Source: Actinomycetota bacterium
GTDB lineage: Bacteria; Actinomycetota; Thermoleophilia; Gaiellales; Gaiellaceae
Length of the DNA: 39,480 nt
Reading direction: 5' to 3'
NCBI GenBank assembly: GCA_003170155.1
Contig: PMZQ01000100.1
Coordinates: 1 to 39,480 of the forward strand
A model generated the notes under the pieces. The model did not search any database, was not told where the DNA came from, and saw only the letters and a program-made list of their open reading frames with translations. The position numbers were made by a program, and so were the translations under genes. Shown in pieces: positions 32,262-39,480 of the stretch. Positions within the stretch are counted from its first letter, which is position 1; each line of letters opens with the position of its first letter.

Positions 32262-32632
32262 CGCGTGCAGGTTCTGCGACCGACGACCTGATTGCACGCC
32301 GCAATGTCGATGCGTTCGAGGACGTCCTAGCGTCGAGCGGCGTCTTTCACGCTCCTCAGGCGCGAGATAAGCAGCTGAAGGAGAAGACGCCGAGGTGCCA
32401 CAGTGCCGACCCCAGGCCCGAGCTCGAGCAGCTCGCCTTGGATGCGCATGTAGACCCACCTCGGGTTCTCGCGCACCAGCCGCCCGATCAGGCCACGCGT
32501 CTTAGCGCCAAGCGGGGGACAGCCGGGCCTGCGGCGACGGCCTCTTCGACCTCCCTCGTGCAGAGTTCGATGGCGGAGACGCGCACAAAGCTAGAGAGCC
32601 CCTAGCGGACTAAAAGACCCGTCGTCTGGGCG
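32262..32632. other. Gene-free stretch with transposase remnant
   Basis: About 370 bases between the converging LacI and GNAT genes. The only recognisable content is the degraded transposase piece at 32362-32497. The remainder shows no gene. A weak hairpin with CTTTT on the minus strand (around 32608-32630) follows the GNAT gene and could be a terminator. Confidence 0.4.
32362..32497 (-). pseudogene. Remnant of an rve-type transposase (middle part)
   Basis: On the minus strand the frame reads LIGRLVRENPRWVYMRIQGELLELG, an almost ideal match to the helix-turn-helix region of integrase-core transposases (LI.RLA.ENPRWGY.RIQGELL.LG). The downstream integrase catalytic domain and the N-terminus are missing. 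The fragment is of the same type as the one at 21780-21882, so both could be leftovers of one kind of element. Confidence 0.6.
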
Positions 32633-33151
32633 CTAGCTCGCGACGGGCTCCAGGCTAATCTGCATCAGCACGGTGTCGATCCACTGTCCGTGCTTGAAGC
32701 CGACCCTGACAAGCCGTCCCGCCTCTACGAAGCCGGCACTCCGATGCAGCGCCTGCGAGGCCGGGTCGCCGGTGTCGGCGATGACAGCAATCAGCTGCTC
32801 TATCCCCGTCTTCCGGCAGTTCTCGATCAGGGCGTCGAGGAGCAACCGGCCGATACCTAGGCGCAGGTTCGACGGAGCGACGTAGACGGTGTCCTCGACC
32901 GTGTGACGGTAGGCCGGACGCGGCCGCCAGGGATTCGCGTAGGCGAAGCCGGCAATCTCGCCGCCGACCTCGGCGACCAGGAAGGGCAGGCCGCGGGCGA
33001 CGATGCTTACGGCTTTGGCCGACCAGGCATCGACATCCGGAGCAACCTCGTCGAAGGTGGCGCTGCCATTCGCTACGTAGTGAGCGTAGATCGCAGCCAC
33101 CTGCTCCATGTCCTTCAGCTCGAGCGGGCGTAGGCTAGGTGTGCCTGTCAC
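32633..33151 (-). CDS. GNAT-family N-acetyltransferase (Pat/MnaT-like)
   Basis: This 172-aa protein resembles phosphinothricin/methionine-sulfoximine acetyltransferases: MEQVAAIYAHYVANGSATFDEVAP at the N-terminus, VYVAPSNLRLGIGRLLLDALI for acetyl-CoA binding, and ALHRSAGFVEAGRLVRVGFKHGQW with the usual aromatic end. It would move an acetyl group from acetyl-CoA to an amine in the cytoplasm, often detoxifying amino-acid analogues. The GTG start follows AAGGAGG. It has no clear operon partner. Confidence 0.9.
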   Translation of the reverse strand: MTGTPSLRPLELKDMEQVAAIYAHYVANGSATFDEVAPDVDAWSAKAVSIVARGLPFLVAEVGGEIAGFAYANPWRPRPAYRHTVEDTVYVAPSNLRLGIGRLLLDALIENCRKTGIEQLIAVIADTGDPASQALHRSAGFVEAGRLVRVGFKHGQWIDTVLMQISLEPVAS

Positions 33152-33328
33152 TGGTCTTCCTCCTTCGAATCGGCCGTAGCGTACTGCGCCGCGCGCCTCG
33201 TCGGGCCGTGAGCAGCGCCGCCGACCGGCGCCTCGGGGGAAATCGACGTATTCCCCGGCGTTTTCCCTCGATACCGTGTCACGCTCGTGGATGGGAGTGG
33301 AGAGGTGGGTATTGCCGCTCTGATCGCT

Positions 33329-35008
33329 TCAGCAGCTGCGCGCCTTTTCGCCGGCGAGCACGGCGAGGGCCTGACCTGCGCCGACGTTGAAGTCGAGTCT
33401 GATCGCCCCGGCGCGGGGTGAGACGAGCTCCGTCATATTGTCGCCAGTCTCCTCGAGGCAGGCGCCCAGCGCGTTCGAATAGGGGGAGAAATGAACGGCC
33501 AGCCGGTAGCGGCCGGGCCTGGAGAGCCATAGCTGGATCTGCGTCTCGCTGAGCGACAGAACTCGCGGCCGGCCCGGACCGGTGATGATCGACCGTGCTC
33601 CGGGAACTTCGTAGACAGTCAGGTTGGGTGCGCGGAAGACGGGCAGCAGTCCCGAGAGCCCACTTCTTATCAGCGCCGCCTCGTCGCGCGAGCTGTAATC
33701 GGTCGGAGCCTGGGTCAGGATCACGTAACGCACTCCCTGACTGCGCAGCCAGCTCAGATAGGCACGCCTGGTCGGATCCCTGTAGAGAATCTCGTTCTGC
33801 GGATAATCGTCCTGCCGAAACCAGCCGCGCGTGATCGGAATGCCGGCTTGTGGCAGGTAGGCCGCCGCCCAGTGATCGGAAGTATCGACAACCTCGACCC
33901 GGTAAGACGGTGTCAGGTTCTCATGCAGAAAGACGATCGCCGGGCTCCAGTAGTCCGGGTTGGAACCGGGATCGCTGCGCCCGTGGTTGAACCCCTCGGC
34001 GATCGGCCCGAGGTTCCAGAACAAGGCCAGTGCCAGCACCGGCGCGACGAAGAGACGCGGACGGTAGCCCCGGAGCGAGAAGGCGAGTAGAACGACCGGT
34101 AATGCCACCAGGCGCAAGCGCCCGACGTTGGCGCCGACCTGCGACGGCACCGCGAACACGATCAGGCTCGCGGCCAGGTAGACGGGAAAGATCCAACGAA
34201 GCAGCCGCGCGCGCTCCACACGCCAGGTCAGTGCGGCGCCGAATGCGCAGAATGTGACGATCTCGAGCAGCGCCCTGATACCGAACGGATAGCGACCCTG
34301 ACTCGGGAACATGCGCCACGTGAGCAATCCGATGAAGACGCAAACGATCAGAGCCAGAGCCGGTGAGCGCAGTCGCGAAAGATCGCGCCGGTGCGCCAGT
34401 TCTTTTACCCGGCCCAACCCGAGCCCAGCGGTGACCACGGCCAGAAAGACGAAGGCGAGTGGACTTGCGATCATCGCCAGGGCGGAGAGCACCGCGAAAC
34501 GCCAGCGAGCGTGCGACTGCAACGCCCAGATCGCATACAGCGCGATCATCGCCCCGAGCACGAAGGGGAACGCGGCCGAGAAGATGATCCCCGCCCAGAG
34601 CACCGCGAAGCTTCGACTCGACCAGCGCGCTGTCGAGCCCCATTGCCTTCCGATCACGACCGCGAAGGCGAAGGCGGCCGCGGCGATCGAGAGTGTGGCC
34701 AGCAGACGGATCCCGATCAGTCCCGCCAAGGGGTAGTAGAGCGGGCTGTAGGTGATGTAGCTGTAGCGTCCCGAATACCAGAGGTTGCTCCAGAGGGCGA
34801 GGCCGTGCTGGAGAAACTCCCAGCGCAGGTAAACGTGGGCGGCGAGGTCGTTCCCGGGCGGGCCGAGCCAGGCGAAGAGTGCGGCCAGAGTGCCCGCCAG
34901 AGATGCGGCGATGATCGCTTCTCGGAAGAGAGCGTCGGCCAACGCTGCGCGCAGACGGCGCGCAACCCTGCCCTGTCTCACGCAGCTGCTGACCAGGGCG
35001 CGGATCAC
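33329..35008 (-). CDS. Polytopic membrane protein, GT-C-like
   Basis: This 559-aa protein has about ten hydrophobic segments in its first 340 residues. An early loop with PPGNDLAAHVYLRWEFLQHG and WYSGRYSYITYSPLYY recalls the acidic first loop of GT-C type lipid-linked glycosyltransferases and YfhO-like proteins. The last 200 residues are mostly soluble, with LHENLTPSYRVEVVD and VRYVILTQAP, as in the extracytoplasmic domain of that group. I cannot assign a substrate. The GTG start has no strong ribosome-binding site. It is 45 bases downstream of the CbiO gene on the same strand but is probably unrelated to metal uptake. Confidence 0.7.
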   Translation of the reverse strand: MIRALVSSCVRQGRVARRLRAALADALFREAIIAASLAGTLAALFAWLGPPGNDLAAHVYLRWEFLQHGLALWSNLWYSGRYSYITYSPLYYPLAGLIGIRLLATLSIAAAAFAFAVVIGRQWGSTARWSSRSFAVLWAGIIFSAAFPFVLGAMIALYAIWALQSHARWRFAVLSALAMIASPLAFVFLAVVTAGLGLGRVKELAHRRDLSRLRSPALALIVCVFIGLLTWRMFPSQGRYPFGIRALLEIVTFCAFGAALTWRVERARLLRWIFPVYLAASLIVFAVPSQVGANVGRLRLVALPVVLLAFSLRGYRPRLFVAPVLALALFWNLGPIAEGFNHGRSDPGSNPDYWSPAIVFLHENLTPSYRVEVVDTSDHWAAAYLPQAGIPITRGWFRQDDYPQNEILYRDPTRRAYLSWLRSQGVRYVILTQAPTDYSSRDEAALIRSGLSGLLPVFRAPNLTVYEVPGARSIITGPGRPRVLSLSETQIQLWLSRPGRYRLAVHFSPYSNALGACLEETGDNMTELVSPRAGAIRLDFNVGAGQALAVLAGEKARSC

Positions 35009-35053
35009 GAGAAAAACCTACTCGTTCGGTTGATTGGCGGCAACGTAGATCTC

Positions 35054-35899
35054 CTACACGCCCGACGGGAATCCATGCTCACCCGAGTCTCGGTGGTGGT
35101 GGCCACGCTTGTGCGCGTGGCTGTGTAGGAGCTTGCCGTGACGATGCGTGTGCTCATGGACCAGGTTGGCGGAAAGGAGCAGCTCATAGTCGGCGAGGAT
35201 CTCGGCGGGCACGCCTGCGCCAAGGCTGCGGTGCTGCTCGGAGAGGACGAGGCAACGGTCGGCGATCGATTCCAGCTGATCGAGCTCGTGGGTGGCGAAT
35301 ACGATCGTCTTGCCTGCCTCTCCGAGTTCGATCATCAGCTCGAGCAACCAGTGACGGCTGCGTGGATCGAGGCCGGCAGTGGGCTCGTCGAAGAGCAAGA
35401 GTTCTGGGTTCATCGCCAGCACCGAGGCGATCGCGACCCGCTTCTTCTGTCCCGCGGAGAGCTGGTAGGGCGCCCGTTCGATCAGATCCCCGATCTCGAG
35501 CATCGCCGTCACATCGCTGATCCGGGTTTCGATCTCATCCGGCTCGAGGCCGAGTTGTAGTGGCCCGAACGCGATCTCTTCGCGCACCGTCGGCGAGAAG
35601 ACCTGCGCATCGGTGTTCTGGAAAACGAAGCCCACCCGCGAGCGAAAGGCGGCCGAGAACTGCTCGTCCTCGAGTTTCTCCGCGTTCACCTCCTCGCCGA
35701 AAGCCAGGTAGCTACCCCGGTCGGCGAAGAGCAACCCAGCCAGGATCTTGAGCAGCGTCGATTTGCCACAGCCGTTCGCGCCCAGAAGCGCCAGCCGCTG
35801 GCCGCGGGCGACCTCGAGTGAGACTTCCTCCAGCGCGGGAAAGCGCTCGAGGTAGGAGTAGGACAGGCCGTTCGCGACTAGTAGAGGCTCAGAGCTCAT
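35054..35899 (-). CDS. cbiO: Cobalt/nickel ECF transporter ATPase CbiO with His-rich tail
   Basis: This 281-aa energy-coupling-factor ATPase shows Walker A GANGCGKST (40-48), the CbiO-type QNTDAQVFSPTVREEIAFGP segment, signature LSAGQKKR, Walker B LLLFDEPTAGLD and ATHE. Residues after about 245 form a tail with eleven histidines in about 30 residues, a likely Ni/Co-binding stretch. I take the ATG at 35899 since it fits the family N-terminus; a longer frame adds 24 unrelated residues. It is the last transporter gene, 370 bases behind cbiQ. Confidence 0.9.
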   Translation of the reverse strand: MSSEPLLVANGLSYSYLERFPALEEVSLEVARGQRLALLGANGCGKSTLLKILAGLLFADRGSYLAFGEEVNAEKLEDEQFSAAFRSRVGFVFQNTDAQVFSPTVREEIAFGPLQLGLEPDEIETRISDVTAMLEIGDLIERAPYQLSAGQKKRVAIASVLAMNPELLLFDEPTAGLDPRSRHWLLELMIELGEAGKTIVFATHELDQLESIADRCLVLSEQHRSLGAGVPAEILADYELLLSANLVHEHTHRHGKLLHSHAHKRGHHHRDSGEHGFPSGV

Positions 35900-36271
35900 C
35901 TCGGAACGACATTCCCCTGCCCGTTCAATTGACGCGTTCGCGCGAGGGCACTTCTTTCCGCCGCCCGCCACCGAAGAGCGTCAAGCGGAATGAAGACCCG
36001 TCGACTGGGTGCGATCGGTGAGTGCGAGGCAAGGACGCAGTGTCGCGTTCGTAGCCGGAAGCTACGGGCGCGACCGAGGACGCAGTATCGCGCCGCCGAG
36101 CGCGGCCAGGCGATGGAGTGCTTCGTTTCGTTTGGCGCTCCAACAACCCACCCGCGGGGTCGTGAAACGGTACCGAGAAACTGCCCGGCGAATGTGCCGT
36201 TTCTGTGCCGAGCTAGCAGCACGCCATCGAGCTCGGCCAAGCGGCGTTGCGCTTCATCCCGGCGCGAGCTC
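35900..36271. other. Intergenic spacer with repeats between cbiQ and cbiO
   Basis: This 370-base gap breaks an otherwise compact operon. I see no gene. It holds the repeat-hairpin element at 36031-36092. A purine-rich stretch near 35975-36000 has no evident role. The gap may be an insertion, because cbiQ and cbiO usually abut. Confidence 0.45.
36031..36092. repeat. Direct repeats flanking a hairpin
   Basis: AAGGACGCAGTGTCGCG (36031-36047) and GAGGACGCAGTATCGCG (36076-36092) match at 15 of 17 positions. Between them lies CGTAGC-CGGAA-GCTACG (36050-36066), a perfect six-base stem. The design resembles a small palindromic repeat element of the REP/MITE class. Nothing nearby identifies a mobilising enzyme. 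Confidence 0.5.
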
Positions 36272-37198
36272 TCAAAGTCCGAGCGCACGATCCCCTCCGA
36301 TCGTGAGCAGTGCCAGAGACAGGCATGCTGCGAGCCAGACGCCGTCCGCGATGCACAGGGAAGAACGTTCGAGCAATCGCGCCTCGCCGCGATAGCCCCG
36401 CGCCAGCATCGCCTGATGAATCTCCTCGCTGAGTGCGTGCGCCTTGCCGAAGAGCGCACCGCCCGAAAAGCCGGCGACCACCCGCGCCCCGCGCCCGTCC
36501 TTCCTGCTCGAGACGGTCCGCGCTCTGCGCGCCGTGATCATCTCGGAGACGGCGTCGAGCAACACGAACAGGTAGCGATAGGCCATTCCGAGCACCAGCA
36601 CGATCAGCCGCGGCGCCAGCAGCGCACGTAGCGCCGAGAGCAGCCGCGGCCAGGAGGTCGTCAGCGTCAAGAGCACCACCAGCGAGATCGACGTCGCCAC
36701 CCGGCTGACGATCAGTCCCATCGAGGTCAAGCCCTGACGGGTCAGCCCGACCTCGTGCCCGAACCAGTGCCCAAGCGGCAGCACCACCTCGCCCGGTGTG
36801 ACGAAGCTGAACATCGCCGGCGCCACGATCACGCCGGTGAAAAGTGGGATGAAGAGCCAGACCCGCTTGACGAACCAGCGAAGCCCGATCCGCGACGCGG
36901 CGGCCAGAACGAGAGTGAGCCCGTAGAGCCCGAGCAGCACCGGGATGTCCCGCACCAACCCGGCCGCGAGCAGAAGAGCGAGAACCCCGAGCAGCTTGGC
37001 CCTCGCGTCGAGGCGCTGCAGTAGACCTCTCCGCGCGGCGATCTCCTCGCTCAGCAGAGCCTGCCTGGCCACCCCCGCGAAACCGTCGATCGTCTTCTCG
37101 ATCGCGCTGCCCCGGCGGCGCCGGCCGCTGCAGCCGATCGGGAAGGCGCCGGTCTCGCTTTCGAGTAGCCAGGAAGGCGTGGACGCGTTTCGAATCAC
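36272..37198 (-). CDS. cbiQ: Cobalt/nickel ECF transporter transmembrane protein CbiQ
   Basis: This 308-aa T-component has about five to six helices (LLGVLALLLAAGL, PVLLGLYGLTLVLAA and others) and the CbiQ Ala-Arg-Gly motifs that couple to the ATPases: MITARRARTVSSR and MLARGYRGEARLL. It is the scaffold between CbiM and CbiO. It starts at a GTG that overlaps the cbiM stop (GTGA). The N-terminal 60 residues are longer than usual (SAIEKTIDGFAGVARQ is the family start region). Confidence 0.9.
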   Translation of the reverse strand: MIRNASTPSWLLESETGAFPIGCSGRRRRGSAIEKTIDGFAGVARQALLSEEIAARRGLLQRLDARAKLLGVLALLLAAGLVRDIPVLLGLYGLTLVLAAASRIGLRWFVKRVWLFIPLFTGVIVAPAMFSFVTPGEVVLPLGHWFGHEVGLTRQGLTSMGLIVSRVATSISLVVLLTLTTSWPRLLSALRALLAPRLIVLVLGMAYRYLFVLLDAVSEMITARRARTVSSRKDGRGARVVAGFSGGALFGKAHALSEEIHQAMLARGYRGEARLLERSSLCIADGVWLAACLSLALLTIGGDRALGL

Positions 37199-38262
37199 AC
37201 CGAGCCCGTCTGCACGTTCGGACGCCGCCGCGCAATCAGCCGGACGCCGGCGATGAAGAGAAAGATCACAGCTCCGACCGCCATCGCACCGGCGATCGCC
37301 GAGACGACGTAACCGAGATTCGCGTGCCTGCCAGACGAGAAGCCGTAATCGCCGAGCAGCTTGTGCTTCCAGAAGCCGTTGTAGTGCTGGAGCCCGCTGG
37401 GAATCGCACTCAGACCGTACGTGTGCAGGTCGAGGCCGCCCGGCGCATCCTCGCCGTAGGCGCCACCGGGCGCGAGCAGCCCAAGCGGCGAGAGAACGAT
37501 CATGGTCGCGATCCCGATCAGAGCCCAGCGCAGCGCCGGCCGCCCGCTTTGCGGAGCCAGCTCCGCATCCGTGTCGACGATGCCTGCGTGGTTGATCCGA
37601 AGCAGCGGCAGATTCGCCCGTTGCAGATAGGCGACGATGCCGACGGTCAGAATGAACTCGGCGGCACCGGCGGCGGTGAGGTGCGCGAGCGCCATCGCGG
37701 GAATCGTCTGCGCAAGGTGGAAGGGCGCATAGAGCGGTGTCCCGTTCGCCGTGTGGAAGAGAACCGGCTGCAGTCCAAGCTCGGTCGCGGCGCAGAAAGC
37801 TGCCACGTTCAACCCGACGTAGCCACCGATGCCCGCCGCGAGCGCCCGCCGCCTAGATGCCAGCGATGTGTTCCGGGTCAATAGTCGGTAGACGCCGTAG
37901 CCGGCGAACGGCATCACGAAGGCCATGTTGAAGGTGTTGGCACCAAGCGCGAGCACGCCGCCGTCGCCGAAGAAGAGAGCCTGGATCACGAGCGCGACGC
38001 TGACGCAAACCACGGCCGCCCAGGGCCCGAGTAAGACGGCTATCAGCACCGCCCCGACCGCGTGCGCCGTCGTGCCGCCCGGAATCGGCACGTTGAACAT
38101 CATCACCAGGAAGCTGTAGGCGGCACCGAGCGCCAGTAGCGGCGCGTGACGATCCTTGACGACCTTTTTCGCCCGGCTGCAGGCGATTCCGATCACGGGC
38201 ACCATCGCGGCGCCGGCAACCGCGCAGGTGGCCGGGCTCAGGTAGCCGTCAGGGATGTGCAT
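37195..38262 (-). CDS. cbiM: Cobalt/nickel ECF substrate-binding protein CbiM fused to PDGLE/CbiN-like domain
   Basis: This 355-aa membrane protein begins MHIPDGYL, the hallmark in which the amino terminus and His2 bind the metal. About seven helices of CbiM follow (FNVPIPGGTTAHAVGA, then NTFNMAFVMPFAGYG, and others). The last 110 residues carry a helix, an external loop and a second helix of the PDGLE/CbiN type, so the M and N parts are fused. The ATG at 38262 overlaps the end of the Fur-family gene by 14 bases. Codons upstream of this ATG are shadow sequence. Confidence 0.92.
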   Translation of the reverse strand: MHIPDGYLSPATCAVAGAAMVPVIGIACSRAKKVVKDRHAPLLALGAAYSFLVMMFNVPIPGGTTAHAVGAVLIAVLLGPWAAVVCVSVALVIQALFFGDGGVLALGANTFNMAFVMPFAGYGVYRLLTRNTSLASRRRALAAGIGGYVGLNVAAFCAATELGLQPVLFHTANGTPLYAPFHLAQTIPAMALAHLTAAGAAEFILTVGIVAYLQRANLPLLRINHAGIVDTDAELAPQSGRPALRWALIGIATMIVLSPLGLLAPGGAYGEDAPGGLDLHTYGLSAIPSGLQHYNGFWKHKLLGDYGFSSGRHANLGYVVSAIAGAMAVGAVIFLFIAGVRLIARRRPNVQTGSV

Positions 38263-38740
38263 TTGGGCCGCCCTCGTGATCGCGACTCTCCTCGATACAG
38301 TCGGGACAGAGCCCGACGAGTGGGAAATGGGTGAAGCGAGCCTCGAAGCCGAAGCGCTCGAGCACCTGCCCGCGGATCTCGTCCAGCTCCTCCTTCGCAA
38401 CCGAGCGAACGGCGTGGCAAGACTCGCAGACGAGGTACTCGTGCTCGGGCGCAGCCAGCGCATACAGCCCCGGCCCGTGGCCGAGATGGACGTGACGGAC
38501 GAGCCCGACTTCCTCCAGCGTCTCCAGGTTGCGGTAGACCGAGGCGAGGTCGGAACGCGGCAGCCGGCCTTCCAGTCCCTCCGCTAGGCGCTCGGCCGAA
38601 AGCGGACCCTCGGCGCCGAAGAGCGCCTCGAGCACGAGCCGCCGGGCGGCGGAGGCGCGGAGACCGCGCTCGCGCAGAGCTTCGACGGCCGCCTCGACGC
38701 TGTCGGCGACGAGCGCCGGACTACGGTGGGTTGTGGTCAA
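38249..38740 (-). CDS. Fur-family metal regulator (Nur/Zur-like)
   Basis: This 163-aa protein has an N-terminal winged helix (VEALRERGLRASAARRLVLEALF and ASVYRNLETLEEVGLVRH) and a C-terminal dimer domain with HVHLGHGP, HEYLVCESC and GLCPDC; the two CxxC pairs hold structural zinc. The start is a TTG at 38740 with AGGAGG five bases upstream; frames extending further overlap the divergent gene. It leads into cbiM, so it most likely senses nickel or cobalt and represses the transporter. A palindrome resembling the Nur box lies 30 bases upstream. Confidence 0.9.
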   Translation of the reverse strand: MTTTHRSPALVADSVEAAVEALRERGLRASAARRLVLEALFGAEGPLSAERLAEGLEGRLPRSDLASVYRNLETLEEVGLVRHVHLGHGPGLYALAAPEHEYLVCESCHAVRSVAKEELDEIRGQVLERFGFEARFTHFPLVGLCPDCIEESRDHEGGPNAHP

Positions 38741-38769
38741 CTCCGCCTCCTCTCGAGATAGCGACGTAA

Positions 38770-38786
38770 TTGCGAGTCGTTCGCAA
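38770..38786. promoter_or_regulatory. Nur-like operator TTGCGA-N5-TCGCAA
   Basis: A perfect six-base inverted repeat with five-base spacer lies in the 117-base gap between the Fur-family gene and the divergent secreted-protein gene. The Streptomyces nickel regulator Nur uses TTGCAA-N5-TTGCAA boxes, which differ at one base per arm. It could control both genes. Confidence 0.6.
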
Positions 38787-38857
38787 AAACTAGCGATTCG
38801 CGCCTCGGGTCGCGCCGGTACCAAAGCGGCTGTCTCGGTTGCTAGGCTCGCCGCCTC

Positions 38858-39480
38858 ATGGCACGGTCTCGGATCTCCTTCCTCCTCGCTCTGGTAGGCG
38901 CACTGGTGCTCGTTGCGACCTGCCCGGCCGCGACCTCGCTCGGGCGCGGCGCCTCCTATCTGCTCGCTCGTCAGCAATCCGACGGAGGCTTCGCCGAGTC
39001 TGGTGCCTCCTCGAGCGCCGGGCTGACAGCCTGGGCCGTGCTCGGGCTCGCGGCGAGCGGCCGGGCTCCCGCTCGAGCGCAGGCGGCCGCCGACTACATG
39101 GCTCAGGCCCCGGCACCCCAGGCGACCGACCTCGAGTTACGCCTGCTCGCACAGAGGGCGCTCGGACAGGACACGTCCAAACTCGCCGATGCGATCGAGC
39201 AACTGAAGCACGCAAGCGGCCGCATCGGCCCGGCGCTCAACTCGACCTACTGGGGCGCGATCGCGCTCGAGGCGGCCGGCCGCAACCCCGGCATCGCGAC
39301 GGTTCGCTACCTCCTGCGCGCCCAGCGAGGGAACGGCGGCTGGTCCTGGAGCCCGAACGCAGCCCCCGACGCCGGCGACACAGCCGCGGCGATCCAGGCC
39401 CTGCGCACAGCCGGCGCCAGCGCCCGCTCGGCTCCGATCAAGCGAGCCGTCCGCTTCCTCCGCCGCTGCCAGAACCGAGA
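38858..39480 (+). CDS. Secreted terpenoid-cyclase-like repeat protein (partial, runs off the end)
   Basis: An open frame from the ATG at 38858 continues past the window end (207 codons seen). The first 28 residues are a signal peptide (MARSRISFLLALVGALVLVA and on to about residue 27). The rest holds prenyltransferase/squalene-oxidase type repeats: YLLARQQSDGGFAESG, AGLTAWAVLGLAA, YWGAIALEAA, YLLRAQRGNGGWSWSP and DTAAAIQALRTAG. Such alpha/alpha-barrel repeats also form the main domain of cobalamin-binding intrinsic-factor-like proteins. It diverges from the metal-regulator gene and shares its operator. A terpenoid enzyme is less likely because of the export signal. Confidence 0.8.
   Translation, partial: MARSRISFLLALVGALVLVATCPAATSLGRGASYLLARQQSDGGFAESGASSSAGLTAWAVLGLAASGRAPARAQAAADYMAQAPAPQATDLELRLLAQRALGQDTSKLADAIEQLKHASGRIGPALNSTYWGAIALEAAGRNPGIATVRYLLRAQRGNGGWSWSPNAAPDAGDTAAAIQALRTAGASARSAPIKRAVRFLRRCQNR

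Noticed and set aside
32608-32630. Hairpin plus CTTTT as terminator of the GNAT gene
   Set aside because: Stem of only about four pairs; too weak to list as a separate feature.
35975-36020. Similarity between GACCCGTCGACTGGG here and GACCCGTCGTCTGGG near 32615
   Set aside because: Only about 15 bases, and no longer alignment could be found; may be chance.
1-39480. CRISPR arrays, rRNA genes, complete tRNA genes, prophage genes
   Set aside because: No regularly spaced repeats with unique spacers, no rRNA-like sequence, no complete tRNA fold and no phage structural genes were seen.

Overview
The window is GC-rich, uses many GTG and TTG starts, and has tightly packed operons with 4-nt ATGA/GTGA overlaps. 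Protein styles (GntR/HutC regulators with small sugar operons, a cbiM-cbiQ-cbiO metal transporter behind a Fur-type gene, remnants of an actinobacterial rve-type transposase) suggest a high-GC actinobacterium, perhaps of the Thermoleophilia. That placement is inference; no rRNA or marker gene is present.

Layout. (1) 1-2700: an edge-like zone. It holds 3' halves of two different tRNA genes (tRNA-Ala at 1-41, minus strand; tRNA-Thr at 358-398, plus strand), an aldo/keto reductase gene and an orphan WD40 repeat. A sequence starting in the last bases of the tRNA-Thr half (394-480) recurs ungapped at 20342-20428.

(2) 2.5-13.9 kb: a sugar-amine type catabolic region. On the plus strand lie an FGGY kinase, a GntR regulator and a HAD hydrolase. 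On the minus strand lie a GntR regulator and an FrlD-like kinase, then an FrlB-like SIS deglycase, a possible 51-aa protein, an ABC transporter (ATPase, permease, lipoprotein) and a Gfo/Idh/MocA dehydrogenase. A D-tagatose/psicose 3-epimerase-like protein (the FrlC fold class) is divergent from the second GntR gene. The FGGY operon and the SIS-transporter operon begin with near-identical promoters: TTGAC(A/G), a 17-nt spacer containing CCTGT-N4-ACAGG, then TACAAC. They therefore look like one regulon, resembling frlBCD-R for Amadori compounds but with an ABC importer.

(3) 14-18.4 kb: a phosphotriesterase-like hydrolase divergent from a GntR gene, which is followed by a D-2-hydroxyacid dehydrogenase, a KDPG-type aldolase and an AroE-like protein. 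This looks like a sugar-acid or lactone pathway. An 18-bp near-palindrome sits in the divergent promoter.

(4) 18.6-32.3 kb: an oligosaccharide-utilisation locus with GH5, GH15, GH3 and GH1 enzymes, an Opp/Dpp-type ABC importer (two ATPases, two permeases, binding protein) and a divergent LacI regulator. A strong hairpin and 56-bp repeats separate the binding-protein gene from the permease genes. Two transposase remnants lie in this part of the window.

(5) 32.6-39.5 kb: a GNAT acetyltransferase, a polytopic membrane protein, and a nickel/cobalt ECF transporter (CbiM, CbiQ, His-tailed CbiO) behind a Fur-family gene. Facing away from the Fur gene is a secreted terpenoid-cyclase-like repeat protein that runs off the window end. 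Between these two genes is TTGCGA-N5-TCGCAA, which resembles the Nur (nickel regulator) box.
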